The notes beneath the pieces were generated by a model. It ran no database searches and had not been told where the DNA came from. It saw only the letters and a program-made list of their open reading frames with translations. Shown one piece after another: positions 1 to 12,090 of a DNA stretch of 64,000 nucleotides (its first letter is position 1; each line of letters begins with the position of its first letter). Position numbers and translations under genes: made by a program. This DNA is from Gnetum montanum. Its lineage: Eukaryota > Streptophyta > Gnetopsida > Gnetales > Gnetaceae. The stretch lies in contig MNCI01035680.1 in NCBI GenBank assembly GCA_015680685.1, positions 76,823-140,822 on the forward strand, given 5' to 3'.

Positions 1-780
1 TATGTGAGAATAATAATAATAATAATGAAGTCCACTAATAAAATATTCTTAACCATATGTATAATAATATTAATGCAAATAAAATTCTGTTAATAAAATG
101 GTAGTAGTAAAGATGCACAACTTTTCATATGTTTGTAACATCAAACTTCAAGATTCTGCTATAAAAGTTCAATTCCTCAGAGCTTAAAGAATATGTGATT
201 CCCTATGCATTTTACGGAGAAATCATAATGGTGAAAGTCTGTCTTAAATTACTTCTTTGACTCTAGGTTGACTAAAAATTTTAAAAGATTATCGTGACTA
301 ACAAGTAAAACTCATTCCTTCAGTACTATAGGGACGCTGATTTCATCACACACAACACCACTCCAAAGCAACGACTATTTTGAATTAGATACTTAAACAA
401 TTTTTAGTATATCAGAAAATGGCACATCGCTGAACATTTTTGGTAGTATTATCATAGATAGAAACTTATACTTGCTACTGTGCTGTAAATGTAGGCAAAA
501 AAACTATACTTATTAGGGCAACGTAATGAAACAGGGCAACGCAACGGGACCATAAGGAGTTTCCTGATTGAAAACGATTTACGAGTTGAAGAATGCAATA
601 TATTAGTATCTAAGGATTTGAGGATCTGAAAGCCGGAAAAAAAAAACTACTCTTTGAATTATAAAAAAAAAGCAATGAAAGTTTAAGCATTAAAAAAAGG
701 TTTAAAATTAGTGCATAGAGTGATATACGACATGTTTTGAAATGCTGAAAATATTAAATATCTGTAATTGAAAATACCAA
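1..780. other. AT-rich sequence without recognisable gene
   Basis: I see no coding frame with protein-family character, no LTR ends and no structured repeat. The stretch is AT-rich with short A runs (for example near 640-700) and an ATA/AAT-rich start. Confidence 0.5.
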
Positions 781-1069
781 ACTTTTTTGATATTGCTGTA
801 TGTCGCTAAGATGTAGGTGTGGTTGCAACCGTCGGTGCATCCGTCACATCCTGCTCACTCGCTACAAGCGTCTGCCATTACCCCAACGTCTAGAGAGAAT
901 GCCACTGTCTGCAGGTGCGTTGTTGTCAGATGTGCACTGCTCGCAGCAACAAGAGGCTAAAATATGGGTTGGATGTGGCTAGAGAAAATAGAAGAACAAA
1001 ATAAAATAGCGGTTGGTGATGGACATGCATTGCTAGCCGCTATCGTTTCAAAAAGAAAGATTGGCCACC

Positions 1070-1713
1070 GAAACCTGTTGCCAATTCCCAGCCCCCTTTA
1101 TAGCGGCCCTGCGGGAGAAACCCTAACCCTAAACCATCATTCGTCATCAACATGCTGCATCACTGTTACAAATGTTTTAACAAACGTTTGTAAATATGTA
1201 ATTTTTTTTTTAAATATGAAAATCAATTCATTAGACTTGCACAAATTATGTAGTCATTACCATGTTTTATAATTTAAAGATATGGTATTTTGTTGACATT
1301 TTTAGGTGGCTTATCTTTTCTCTTGATTTTATTTCTTTTCTTTTCTAAATGGAATTCTTTTATATCACTCTCTCTCCAAGAGGCAATAGGGGCAATTGGT
1401 ACCAATAGCATGATTGATAGGTTACATTGAGACAATCTTTTAGAGGTTTGTGCAAAGCATGTGGTGCACTATTTATCATGTGCTGGTGTAGTGCTTGCTC
1501 ATTTAGCAATTGAAATTCATAATTTTTATTTTATTTTATTCATGTATGGTTGAGGACCTTTTGTGTATATTTTGCTTTTTACATAAAACCAGTAGCGTTT
1601 GTTGAATTCATATGAATTTGATTTATGCATTTTGACTACTTTGCAACTATAATTTCCTACATGTGCATTGATAATGGCCCCATGCCTAACATGGGTGAGG
1701 TTGACCTCAATAG
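1070..1713 (-). repeat. Relic LTR fragment related to element I LTRs
   Basis: The block from about 1,070 to 1,430 and again 1,625-1,713 matches the right half of the two element I LTRs (4,140-4,600 and 9,590-10,049). Shared landmarks are the AAACCCTAACCCTAAAC string, a TTTATAATTTAAAGATATG block and the terminal GGCCCCATGCCTA string followed by GGTGAGGTTGACC. About 194 bases at 1,432-1,625 have no counterpart in the other LTRs and look inserted. The left part of the LTR, including its TGTTGATG terminus, is missing or too diverged to see, so this is a truncated old copy. Orientation follows element I (minus). Confidence 0.7.
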
Positions 1714-3087
1714 TTTTGTTCCCACTTGGTCTGTCCTTGCCCAAGACTGGCTTGTGCCTGACCAAGAATTAGAGATACATAGGATAATGGCAAGCAGCTG
1801 GACTGTTTTGCTCTTTCAAGACTTTGAGTAGCTTTGTTCAACATAGTAGAGCTGGGAAAATTCCTTGCAATTTCTATACAGAGGATTATTTTTCCATGTA
1901 AACAACCTTTTGCAAGCCACGTTAAGTATGCCTTCCCAAAAGCCTTCTCTGCATTCAGAGGATTATTTTTCCATGAATGATTGTAGCCATTCACTAAAAG
2001 ATAATTTTCATCCACATCGGGTTATTCTTTTTCCTGCTCAACTCTTGCTCACGGATGAATGTAGCAATATTATTCAAATATTTTAGGCTGATTTTTCCCT
2101 AAAGCAGAACAAGAGTCAACTAGCTAGTTTCGTTGTCTATTGTTAATTGCAAGCAGTGGTTGTATTCCTGAGAAAGCAAAGCCTACTCTCATTGGAGTGC
2201 AAGGGAGTGCACTAAGGTGGAAAATGACTCTTTTGACCTATGCATTAAAAGAATTTGAGTTGTGAAGCAAGGAATTGAGGATTCATGGAAGCAAGGAATT
2301 AAGGATTTGTGATTCTGAACAGGTTCATAGCCGGGAGGTGATAGAGAAAATTTAAATATATATATATTTTTAAAAAATTAAATCTCATATATCATAAAAT
2401 ACATTGTAAAATATAGAACAAGTACAATGTAAATCCAAAATATTGTTAATGCTTAAAAATTGCACAGAAGATTGCAATATCACCATTAAATTGAAGCAAG
2501 AAAATTTGCAAAGGTATGGAGGGCATTGAATCCATTTCCTTACTCAGGAGCTTGGCCAAACCTATAATTTCTGCAACAACCAAAATAACAGCAATAAAAT
2601 GAAATCTTTTTGTTACTCAATCCAATATTTCCAAAAATGAAATTAAGCCTTAAACCTCAACCAAATTTATAACAAATCAGGTCTGCTAATACTTTTGTTC
2701 AACCACTACTTATAAGTAGCACCGTAGGGACCACCTATGAGTAGCGCCATAGGGCCACATTGAAGATGACCAGATTATAAGAATACATAACTTAATTAAA
2801 CTAGGCATAGCCCACTAACTAATCTCACCTACAATGATGGAAAACACACTAAAAAATAGAGAGCCATGAGCTTGCATATGGCCATTGTCCATGTGCTAGT
2901 AAGCTTTGTTACTTTATAACAGGTTTTTAAAAAAGTTAAACAAACATCCATCTGTCATCATGTTCATGACTCATGACCCATGATGATGACCCTATTTTTT
3001 TTTCTTTTTTCAGCAAACATATGAGAAAAAGAGCAAAAACCAGCAATGAATAATAAACACGTGTGAATATGTGAGTCATGGAGGAAC
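1714..3087. other. Unassigned intergenic DNA
   Basis: No protein-coding signal is recognisable. A 20-base direct repeat beginning CAGAGGATTATTTTT occurs near 1,878 and 1,956. Around 2,710-2,760 a short repeated phrase (AGTAGCNCCNTAGGG) occurs twice. Confidence 0.4.
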
Positions 3088-3294
3088 CTTTGATGCTCCC
3101 AAAGTCAGGCGAATCCATGCAAATGTAATGTTTTCCTCGCACACCCCATCCAAAACTTGATTTCCGTATGACCCATACTTGCCCCTTCGGCCTTCGGTTA
3201 CTATAGTAGCCCTTTCATGATTTCCATGTGTTTCTTTATTTCTTTGTACACCCTTGTTTTCTATACTCCCTTGCTTGTTGGCCACTTAACAATG
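3088..3294 (+). repeat. Duplicated terpene synthase 5' flank, left part
   Basis: This segment is homologous to the reverse complement of about 63,790-64,000, the DNA upstream of the terpene synthase. Landmarks include TTTGATGCTCCCAAA, ATGACCCATACTTGCCCCTT and CTTCGGCCTTCGGTT. It stops abruptly at AACAATG, where element I begins, and resumes on the other side at 10,050. So it is a partial, inverted copy of the gene's 5' flank that predates element I. Homology may continue beyond the window on the gene side. Confidence 0.85.
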
Positions 3295-4600
3295 TGTTGA
3301 TGCGTAAATTTTGGACACGTGAACACCTGTGAAAACTCGTTTTAGGAGACTATTGCCTAGGGCGCCTCCTGTATGGGTACGAAAACCCAGGAATAGTCTC
3401 AGCTAGAAAGGGCTATGTGACAAAACAATAATAACAATATTTTAAACAAAATATTAAAAGCTTTAAATTTTAATAAGAATATTGAAAATTTAAATAATTC
3501 GTGCGATTTAAAAGAGTACAATAAATAATTCAAAATAAAATGCAAGTAATAATATTGAAAACTGTAAAAGTTATCTGCCACTGCGACTGCTTCTGTGCTT
3601 GGAGATGGCAGAAAGAAAAATTTGTCTTGTTGTTTGAAAGAAAATAAATAAAGAACAAAACAATGTTAATGCTATTTGTGTTGCCTATGCATACAACCTA
3701 TCTCTGCCAGGTTTCTATTTATATGCAGAAAGAAGGACTTGAGGGTGTCTACGTTGACACCGTCGCTATTGAGCGTTGGTCTTTGCTGCGTGGGCAGAAA
3801 AGAAAAAAAAGAAAAGAAAACGTGTTTGTTTCTGTTTGAGAAAACAGAAAAACTATCGTTCATTTAGCAATTGCTATTGCAGGGTAAGCACATTGTCATC
3901 TGCAATCTGCCTACAACTGATGGTGATGTTCACCATGCGTTTCACGCTCTTGTCATGTTCTATCGCCTACTGGCAGATGAGAGAAGACTGCCAAAAATGC
4001 CTCCCCTGTCGATATCTCTGGTGTTGATTGTTGCAGTACATGGCACTGAGAAAGGCTGCCAAAAGGCACTGCTAGAGCGAGTGAAGGCCCTGATCGGTGC
4101 CCCACCCTACTGGCTGTAGAATAGAAAATAGTCATTGCAAACTCTGGCTCCGTCCCCTTCTTTGGCTTTGGTAGGCTCCATTGTAAATAGTGGCATGGAG
4201 AAACCCTAACCCTAAACTATCATTTACTGTCCATCTGTTGCATCACTGTTACAAATGTTTTAAGAAACGTTTATAAATGTGTAATTCTTTTTTTTAAAAA
4301 TATGAAAATCAATTCATTAAACTTGCACAAATTATGTAGTCATTACCATGTTTTATAATTTAAAGATATGCTATTTTGTTAGCATTTTTCAGGTGGCTTA
4401 TCTTTTCTTTTGATTTTATTTCTTTTCTTTTCTAAATGGAATTCCTTTATATCACTTTCTCTTTCCAAGGGGCAATTGGTACCAACAACATGATTGATAG
4501 GTTACATTGAGGTTGCAGTTTGACTACTTTGCAACTATAATTTTCTACATGTGCATTGATAATGGCCCCATGCCTAGCATGGGTGAGGTTGACCTCAACA
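3295..4600 (-). repeat. Element I LTR (3' LTR in element orientation)
   Basis: It runs from TGTTGATG to CTCAACA on the plus strand, the short inverted termini typical of this family. It matches 8,779-10,049 along its length. On the interior side, 4,601-4,614 (CTTAGCCCCCAAAC) is the complement of a polypurine tract, which places the 3' LTR here for a minus-strand element. Confidence 0.9.
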
Positions 4601-4614
4601 CTTAGCCCCCAAAC
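4601..4614 (-). other. Element I polypurine tract
   Basis: Read on the minus strand this is GTTTGGGGGCTAAG directly before the LTR. The same purine-rich junction (GTTTGGAGGCTAAG) precedes the 3' LTR of the miniature element at 46,703, so the two belong to one family. Confidence 0.7.
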
Positions 4615-5743
4615 TACAAATTGCATGCAAGTGCAAGGACCATAAAATTTTGAATGAAAATGCAACAGATGGGGAAACAAAAACAACATGAAACAAGAAA
4701 TGCAAACTTGAAAGTAAACTATAATTTTCTAAACATGATCAAAATACCCAAATAATCGAAAGAGACACAGACATAGGCCAACCAAATAACCATTAAAATC
4801 TAAATATATAATTTATTGTTATTTTAACTAAGATCTATAGATATATATGTGTAATTATATATATATATATGTAGATATATGCTTAAGCTCTCATTCTCAA
4901 TATTCTCACAAGGTAATAGTAAAAATATGCAGACTATTTTGAGCAAGTGACTTATACAAAACTTAATGAGGAGGATGAGCTAAAGCTCATGTTAGATCAT
5001 AGTAAGCCACAACTTTCAGATTTTTCCTTGGTTTGTTTTAAAGGAAACTTTGCTCATGGTGTACTTCATTCTTGAGGTAGGAATTCCAACATGAGTCTGG
5101 CCGATTAGCTACATTGCCAAAGAGCATGGTCCTTTTGGAAACTTTGCCCATGGTGCAGTTCAACCCTCGTGTATGTGCCTTTGATTGGTGGCATCATAGC
5201 AGGTCTCCTGGGTGGCTAAGGAGTCTCAAGTAGAAATTAACACACTTCACCCTATTGTTCATAGGATAGCCATGGATCATCATACTTGAGGGCTTGGGCT
5301 TATGAGAGGAAAGGATAGAATTTTCCAAGGTCACCTAGTGATTATGACTAACCACTTTTCAACGTCACATATCCTACACTCACATGATCATGATGATAAC
5401 ATGTTAAGTTTGTACAAATCTAATGCTCCATAATCTAACATAACAAATAAACTAAAACCTTGGAATCAATTGGAAAGAGTTATAGTATTTCTAAAATATA
5501 AAGCGGATTTTATAGCATTATATGATAGTAATAGTAAATTATATTAGACCTACATTATTTTCCAATGGTGTTAAGATGACCTAATATCTAGTAACTCAAA
5601 TGACAAATGATTATTAAAATCATATGAAGAACACAATAATCAAAAGAATATGCTAAGAAAGAAATGATGAAAATGCAAGCAAAATATGGAAACGCAACAA
5701 TATACATATGAAATGCAAAGAAAAAGGGAAAGAAAACATGCAG
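4615..5743. other. Element I non-coding 3' interior
   Basis: Between the integrase fragment and the 3' LTR there is about 1.1 kb of AT-rich sequence with a TA-rich patch at 4,800-4,880. I see no protein signature in it. Confidence 0.5.
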
Positions 5744-6382
5744 CTAAGAAACTACTAGATGTCCACGTGGGGTATCTGAGTAGAAATGTTTCAAATGAAA
5801 TGCATTAAAATTCCTATTCAACCTATATCCTTGCAAATCAGCAATCTTAAACACATTTGGGGCAGGGATGTCTACAATTTGGAATGGACCTGACCACATA
5901 GGTGAAAACTTAGTTTGAGGGCTAGTTTGACAAGAAACTCTATCTCTCTTAAGGACTAGATCACCTACTTGAAAATTTTTATCTGCATATTTTTTATTGA
6001 ACCATCTCTTGACAATTTGTTGATGCTTAAGATTATGAAAATCAAGACCTATACTTATCTTGCTTGATCGTTTTCTATAAAGTTTTTCTTTAATATAAGT
6101 TTCAATGATAGGTCTATGTTTTGGTGGGTTGTCGGATATAGCTTTTCTAGGAGAATGTTCCATGGATGTGTTGTTAAAATTTAGCACACCTTCAAATGTT
6201 TTAAGAGGTAAGGTCTTATTTATATCTTTGTCTTCCCCTAAAGGTGGTGGATCACTTAGACAAAATTCATCGTGTTGTTGATAAGGCAAGGTGTCTCCAT
6301 AGTTTACTTCACCTTCTGTAGAACTTTGATAGGATTGGATGGGATCTGCATACGAGATAGGATTTTTTGTAGTTCCACTCAC
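5744..6382 (-). pseudogene. Integrase C-terminal region fused to a post-protease linker (element I)
   Basis: The last half of this 212-residue frame has the usual gypsy integrase tail: a basic HxxxR-type helix region (FHNLKHQQIVKRWFNKKY), then FQVGDLVLKR and GPFQIVD, ending with a NAFHLKHFY strand. The first half (acidic, S/P-rich) resembles the spacer that normally follows protease. RT, RNase H and the DDE core should lie between these parts and are missing, so the frame is a deletion junction rather than a natural protein. The junction lies roughly near 6,100-6,200. The retained domain would bind DNA or chromatin in an intact integrase. Confidence 0.75.
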
Positions 6383-6445
6383 ATAGTCATTTTCAACATG
6401 TTCACTACACTCAACCTTAAGAATCCCAACATAAAGATTAACATT

Positions 6446-7200
6446 TCAATCTTCCAAAGATTGATTTTGTTGATCCAAGGTTGTTACTACTTGTTTGTAG
6501 AAGGGTTCTTGGGGTATAGTCATGTATTCAGATTTTCCTTTGATAGGGATCAATAACTCCGAGAAATCTGACCTAAAGAAGCCCCCAAACTTAGCTCCAA
6601 AAGTCCTAGATAAGAGCACACCATATGTGGGTTTCATGTCAACTACTAGGATATCAGTATAACATGTAAATGTAGGGTATTTCTTAAATTGTACCTTTGC
6701 TCCTTTTAATAACCCTACCACAGGTACGTTAGATCCATCGAGTTGAATCACACTTTTAGTTTGTGGTATCATTTGTGCTCCTAAAGTGTTACAAACGTCA
6801 AGAGGCATAACACTAACAGTTGCACTGGAATCCATTAAACAGTTATGGACATTCTTTCCTAAAATAATCAAAGTGGTTAGGAAAGGGGGATGGTCCTTTT
6901 TGCTAGACATGGAATTATTCACATTTTGTACTAATAATGTGTTAGGACTTTTTGCAAAGTGAACTTGCCTTTCGGGAATTGGGGATTTTTCTCTTTGGGC
7001 TACGGGTATATGAACCATATCCTGAATCACTTCTTTCATTTCATTAAAGTGTAGGAGGTCATACATCAAAATGTTGGCTTTAACTCTTTTTAAGTCCTCA
7101 ACTAAATCATAATTCTTATGTTCATCTTTGGCTTCTTGTTGAGATGGAACCCTTCTAAGTATAAAAGGGGGGGCTTTGGTTGTTGTGGGGCAATTACTTG
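6446..7200 (-). pseudogene. Retroviral-type aspartic protease region (element I)
   Basis: The fold signature is clear: a PPFLTTLIILGK strand, then the active-site loop LMDSSATVSVMP, followed by a LDGSNVPVVGLL strand and a second half ending near MKPTYGVLLSRTF. Gypsy proteases normally read D-(S/T)-G-A in the active loop; here the glycine codon is AGT-like serine (DSSA), a G-to-A change that should damage catalysis. Upstream of the frame, 7,070-7,200 continues the polyprotein in a different frame. The frameshift lies at or near a run of seven C on the minus strand around 7,170. Confidence 0.8.
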
Positions 7201-7206
7201 GGATGA

Positions 7207-8377
7207 CTAGGATTGGTTGTTTGCATTGTTTTGACTAGGAACTCTTTTATTTGGAGGTGTATAGAAATTGTTCCTAGTTTGTTGTTGTGTAGCATTCATA
7301 ATGTCACTAATTTTGCGGTAGCGAGTGTTGTGTGGGTTAGGGTCACCTATCATAACTTGTTCTAATAAGAAAGCTTCTTCATTTTCTATCTCATGAGGTA
7401 TATTAAGGACCATGATAGGGGTTTTTCCATTTTGTTGCCCTTGGGTATTGTCACCATACAATGCCGTGAACTGAGGACAAGTCTTTTCGGAATGTTGCCT
7501 CGTATTATGAAGACAACAATAATCATCATTGATTGATGCACTTGGTTTTTCTAGTTGTATAGGGCTTTTGTTATTGTTTCTCTTTAACTCAACCACTTCA
7601 TTAGATAGTTTTTGTAGTGAAGTGAGTATTTAGATCATTTGATGTTGAGTTTGGGTTGGTGGTTTAATAGAATTTGATGTCCCGTTTGGGTTNCATTGCA
7701 CCTTGTACTTCCGTTATGTTGGGATCAGATTTGATAGCATAAGTGAAGAATGGATCAATGGTAGAGAGATAGAAGTTGAGGATACCATCTGGTTGTGGTC
7801 GCATCTCATTTGGCACATAGGTTAGTTGATGAAGGAATCTAAGGTTATAATCCCTAACATTTTCCCTAGGTAGTTTTTTTAGGTTGGTAAAGTTGCTTAA
7901 TGCGATAGCAGGGCTAGTAAATTTGTCAAATTGATTCAAAAACTTGTTTTTGAATTCTTGCCATGTGTTAATAGAGGCATCAGGAAGCATTAAGAACCAT
8001 TGAGTTGCTTTGGTCCTAAACGTTGTTACAAACACCCTACATGCCGCATCATTATGTATAATGTTGTGGATCCCTATTAAGGTTTCAAAACATTGAATGT
8101 GTTGGTGGGCATCATTCGTAGGGGTTGTAGGATCGAAGAACAGGTTTATGTTTTGAAGTGATTTTGGTATATCATGGTAGTTATTAAAATTAAAAGGGTT
8201 TCTTACCAAGGGAGCTGGGGGTTGATGGGCTACCATCTTAGTCTGAGGTTTCTTAGGAATTGAATTTGGAAAAAGTGAAGCTCGTTGTTTTCTTAAACTA
8301 AATTGACGAGTAGCTAGTTGACTAGGGGTAGGAGTATGATTTCTTTGTTCAGATGTTCCATAAGAAAAGTCACTCAT
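7207..8377 (-). pseudogene. Gag polyprotein region (element I)
   Basis: The frame starting at 8,377 (MSDFSYGTSEQ) contains a plant retrotransposon Gag capsid segment: TKATQWFLMLPDASINTWQEF, then LSNFTNLKKLPRENVRDYN and LRFLHQL. After a single unresolved base at 7,693 that shifts the frame, Gag continues to a zinc-knuckle-like segment CCLHNTRQHSEKTC (C-x2-H-x4-H-x4-C spacing) and ends near 7,207. One TAA interrupts it at about 7,630, at a position that reads as a degraded CAA. The product would coat the element RNA in cytoplasmic particles. The break at 7,693 may be assembly rather than biology. Confidence 0.85.
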
Positions 8378-8778
8378 AAAATGAAAAATAACAGGAAATG
8401 TAAAATGCTAATAAACTGTGAAAATTAAAGAAAATGGAAAAAAAATTTGAATGCTATATTTTTATTTTTTACTTTTATTATTTTTTTTTAAAAGTAAAAT
8501 TGAAATTACAAAATTTTAGAAAAGTAAATTAAAAGTAAAATAATTTAAATCACCTCAATTAAATTTCAAAAAAATAAATTAACAAAAGGATTTCTAGAAT
8601 ATAAATTTTGAGATTTGAAAGTGAAACTAAAATAGAGCAATAAAACTGAAAATAAGGAGACAAAAACAAAAATAGATAGTAATTGAAAAAATGATACTTT
8701 TTTTTTTAAAAAAAAAGAAACATAAAAGGCAAATAAGGAAAAGGTTGAGAAACTACCCTCCTTCTAGCACCAAAAAGG
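8378..8778 (-). other. Element I leader and candidate primer-binding site
   Basis: This AT-rich leader separates gag from the 5' LTR. Immediately inside the LTR the minus strand reads CCTTTTTGGTGCTAGAAGG. The miniature element has the equivalent ATTTTTGGTGCTAGAAAG at 46,315. TGGTGCTAGAA is therefore the likely primer site of this family, though I cannot assign the tRNA. Confidence 0.55.
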
Positions 8779-10049
8779 TGTTGATGTGTAAATTTTGGAC
8801 ACGCGAACACTTGTGAAAACTCGTTTTAGAAGATTATCGCGTAGGGCACCTCCCGTATGGGTACGGAAACCCGGGAATAGTCTCAATTGGAAAGGGCTAT
8901 GTGACAAAACAATAATAACAATATTTTAAACAGAATATTAAAAGCTTTAAATTTTAATAAAAATATTGAAAAGTTAAATAATTCGTGCAATTTAAAAGAG
9001 TACAATAAATAATTCAAAATAAAATGATAATAATAATATTGAAAACTGTAAAAATTATCTGCCACGGCAGCTGCTTCTGCGTTTGGAGATGGCAGAGAGA
9101 AAAATTTGTCTTGTTGTTTTAAAGTAAATAAATAAAGAACAAAACAATGTTAATGCTATTTGTGTTGCATGTGCATACAACTTGTCTCTGCCTGGTTTCT
9201 GTTTATAGGTAGAAAGAAGGACTTGAGGGTGTCCGCGCTGGCACAACCACTGTTGGGAAAGAAAAGAAAACAGGTCTGTTTTTGTTTGAGAAAATAGAAA
9301 AACCGTCATTCATTCAGCAATTGCTACTGCAGGGCAAGCACATTGTCATCTGTAATCTGCCTATAACTGTTGTTGATGTTCATTGCACATTTTACGCTCC
9401 TGCCGTGTTTTGCCGCCTACCGGCAGATGAGAGAAGATTGCCAAAAACGCCTCCCCTGTCGGTATCTCTGGTGTTGATTGTTGGAGTACGTGGTGTAGAG
9501 AAAGGTTGCCGGAAGGCATTGCTAGAGCGAGTGAAGGCCCCGATTAGTGCCCCACCTTGCTGGCTGCAGAACAGAAAATGGTCGTTGCAAACTCTGGCTC
9601 TACCCCCTTCTTTGGCTTTGGCAGGCTCCATTGTAAATAGCGGCCTGGAAAAAACCTAACCCTAAACCGTCATTAGCCGTCCATCTGCTGCATCATTGTT
9701 ACAAATGTTTTAACAAACGTTTGTAAATATGTAATTCTTTTTTTAAAAAGAAAAATATGAAAATCAATTCATTAGACTTGCACAAATTATGCAATCATTA
9801 TCATGTTTTATAATTTAAAGATATGCTATTTTGTTGGCATTTTTCAGGTGGCTTATCTTTTCTCTTGATTTTATTTCTTTTCTTTTCTAAATGGAATTCC
9901 TTTATATCACTTTCTCTCTCCAAGGGGCAATTGGTACCAACAGCATGATTGATAGGCTACATTGAGGTTGCATTTTGACTAATTTGCAACTATAATTTTC
10001 TACATGTGCATTGATAATGGCCCCATGCCTAGCATGGGAGAGGTTGACC
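8779..10049 (-). repeat. Element I LTR (5' LTR in element orientation)
   Basis: It is a direct repeat of 3,295-4,600 beginning TGTTGATGTGTAAATTTTGG. The terminal TCAACA expected at its outer end is missing, so it ends at GTTGACC against the CAATG duplication. Numerous base differences and small indels from its partner indicate an old insertion. Confidence 0.88.
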
Positions 10050-10321
10050 CAATGAAATGAAATTTTTGGTATGATTTAGAACAAGAGAAGATATCTAAGA
10101 TTTTAATAAGATTTTAATGCAAAATGCAGACATCGCAAAAGGCAATAACAATACGAGGCAAGGTGACCATTTCAATGTATATGTACAAATCCAGACAAAA
10201 TTTCATTGGAAATTATGAAATACGTACCCATTGTGAATTTAATGTGAATTTAATGTGCTTTCTGTCCGCTCCCGAATCCAACAAAAACAGTTTGTCAAAA
10301 TTTATCAAGAATCGCGTTTGA
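10050..10321 (+). repeat. Duplicated terpene synthase 5' flank, right part
   Basis: This continues the flank copy interrupted by element I. It matches the reverse complement of 63,525-63,785: AATGAAATGAAATTTTTGG, TTTTAATGCAAAATGCAGAC, ACAATACGAGGCAAGG, TCAATGTATATGTACAAATC and GGAAATTATGAAATAC appear in the same order. Homology ends near AATCGCG at 10,318, about 45 bases before the splice acceptor of the first coding exon in the gene copy. No terpene synthase exon follows, so only the promoter/leader was duplicated or kept. A 65-codon frame here is not a separate gene. Confidence 0.88.
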
Positions 10322-11437
10322 CGCAGCAGTTGCATGTTGTAGAGACAAATTATATTCTCTCATCTGAATTGATATCTAGAAAGCACATACATGAAGTTGG
10401 AATTTTTTACAAGGAGAAATATGCAGCCCGCACGATGGCAGCAGTAGTCCCACACGCTGGCCAGCGTGTGAATGCCAAAAGCAGTCGTTGAAAATACATT
10501 GGAATAACAAATGTGCTCATATCAATTGCAGCAGCCTAGACCAAAAAAACTACGGCATCCTCCAGGTAATTAATGTCTCCTGGCAATCTGAACAATCGGC
10601 CTGCTACATTTCCCTTCCCTTTGAAAAGTTGAGCACATCACAAAACATTTGAAAACAAGATAAGGCAACTAAGAATAAGTGAAATCGCACTACTATGAGG
10701 ACTTGAAATTGGAGAATTGAATAACGAACAGCCTAAACGATGATTTCCCATGTCAATCACAAACTTCCCTTCTTTTTGAAACCCATAACTAATTCTGCAA
10801 GCATAATTCCATTGTTCATGCCAGCTAACCCTCCACCTTCGGCTATTAGATCAAACCTGAGACCTAATCCATCACTACTTCCTCGTTCTCTCAAGGCATT
10901 GAATTTCATCTATATCTTTTCATGTAGGTTTATACATCATACCAATGTGCATCCGCTTTGGGGGGAATTGCATGGCTATTTCGATATAGAACTTATGTGT
11001 AAGTCTCTGATGCTTGATTCAGTTAACTTGGCGCAAGACCTACCTCACTCGTTTTGAAAAAGTATTGCCACCAGGGAGAGTTAAGAAAACTTGTACATTA
11101 TTTGTTATTTATTAACAGTTTACTTATTATAACTCCCTCATACTGCGGATTCATGATTCAGTTTCCCCGTGCCGGTAACCCCGTGAATGCAAATTACATA
11201 ATTTCCTTTCAAGGTTTTCCTCTAACATCAGGTTTTAACTTTTGAACTATTAGGATTACAAGTTATAAAATAAAAAATACCGCTACAATGATGTTGTTCA
11301 TAAGCTTCGTTATTCTAATATGACTTGTCCGGAATTATATCTTTAATTCTTTGTAACTTACAGTTGCTAGTAGTGTAATACTTCACGAATTTCAATTGAG
11401 TATTGTATTTAGTTACAGATAAACATCATTTTGATAT
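10322..11437. other. Unassigned DNA
   Basis: Mixed-composition sequence with several short open frames, none with family character. It contains a CACACGCTGGCCAGCGTGTG palindrome at about 10,451. I see no TE termini. Confidence 0.4.
10451..10470. other. Perfect 20-bp palindrome
   Basis: CACACGCTGGCCAGCGTGTG is fully self-complementary and GC-rich in an AT-rich setting. It could form a short cruciform or bind a dimeric protein. No function can be inferred. Confidence 0.6.
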
Positions 11438-11712
11438 TGTTGATGCATAAGAAAAACTCATTTGAGGATATTATTGCCTAAGGTGTACAAAACTAGTTGA
11501 AACCAGTTGAAAAGGGCTATGTGACATTCAAAAAAGGTAAATTAAATTGAAAGTGAGGGAATTTGAATTAAACAATAGTTTTGAATTCTAAGACTTACTA
11601 AAAATGTAGTAACTAGTGAATTTAAATGTTTTCTTAGTCTCTTGTTGTTGCTGCTAGTCTGTCTTTGTCGTCTTGTTGTCACTTGCCATGGCCAACACTA
11701 CTTGTAGCCACG

Positions 11713-11733
11713 GAGAGAGAGAGAGAGAGAGAG
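11713..11733. repeat. (GA)n microsatellite
   Basis: About ten GA units interrupt the LTR relic. The related LTR at 46,703-47,857 carries a long CT tract, so the dinucleotide run seems to be an inherited, length-variable part of this LTR family. Confidence 0.85.
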
Positions 11734-12090
11734 GGTTTTGTCTAATATTTCAACACCATTTGCTTCATTATCACCTACCATGCAACCTATTGTTGGTTGC
11801 AGAAAACCCAGGGAGGTTAGGTTGTAGCTTCACCATTGCCAAAGAGGGGGAAAAAAAGGAACCCTAATGCAGTTGCTAATTGCTGCTGCATGCCTGCACT
11901 ATTTGCTAATGTGCCTGCAGGAGTGAGGGAAGGTTGAGAGATTTGCTTTGCTGTTGACTGTGCCGCTACCACTAAGGAAGGAACGAAAAAAAGAGAGATG
12001 CTATTGCTATATGCTCTACGTGCTGCAGACACGTCATTCATAACCTCTATTTCCTAGCATACACACTATTCTATTTGCCACATGCATCAT

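Larger units (their letters stand above)
3295..10049 (-). mobile_element. Element I: Ty3/gypsy LTR retrotransposon with deleted pol core
   Basis: Two direct LTRs (3,295-4,600 and 8,779-10,049) flank 4.2 kb of interior read on the minus strand. In order from the right: AT-rich leader, gag, protease, then directly an integrase C-terminal region. RT, RNase H and the integrase catalytic core are absent, so it cannot move by itself. Flanks carry a 5-bp duplication CAATG (3,290-3,294 and 10,050-10,054). The uninterrupted flank copy near 63,790 reads AACAATGAAATG and confirms the empty site. The outer end of the right LTR has lost the last few bases (it stops at GTTGACC instead of GTTGACCTCAACA). 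Stops and a frameshift mark it as dead. Confidence 0.9.

Noticed and set aside
800-1272. Two overlapping open frames (60 and 102 codons) that could suggest a small gene
   Set aside because: The region overlaps the relic LTR shared with 4,140-4,600 and 9,590-10,049, and the frames have no family character and are not conserved in the other copies.
10124-10321. 65-codon open frame, and a similar 70-codon frame on the minus strand at 63,517-63,726
   Set aside because: They resemble each other only because the DNA is the duplicated 5' flank. Indels between the copies change the frame, and the acceptor before 63,482 suggests that this part is leader or intron.
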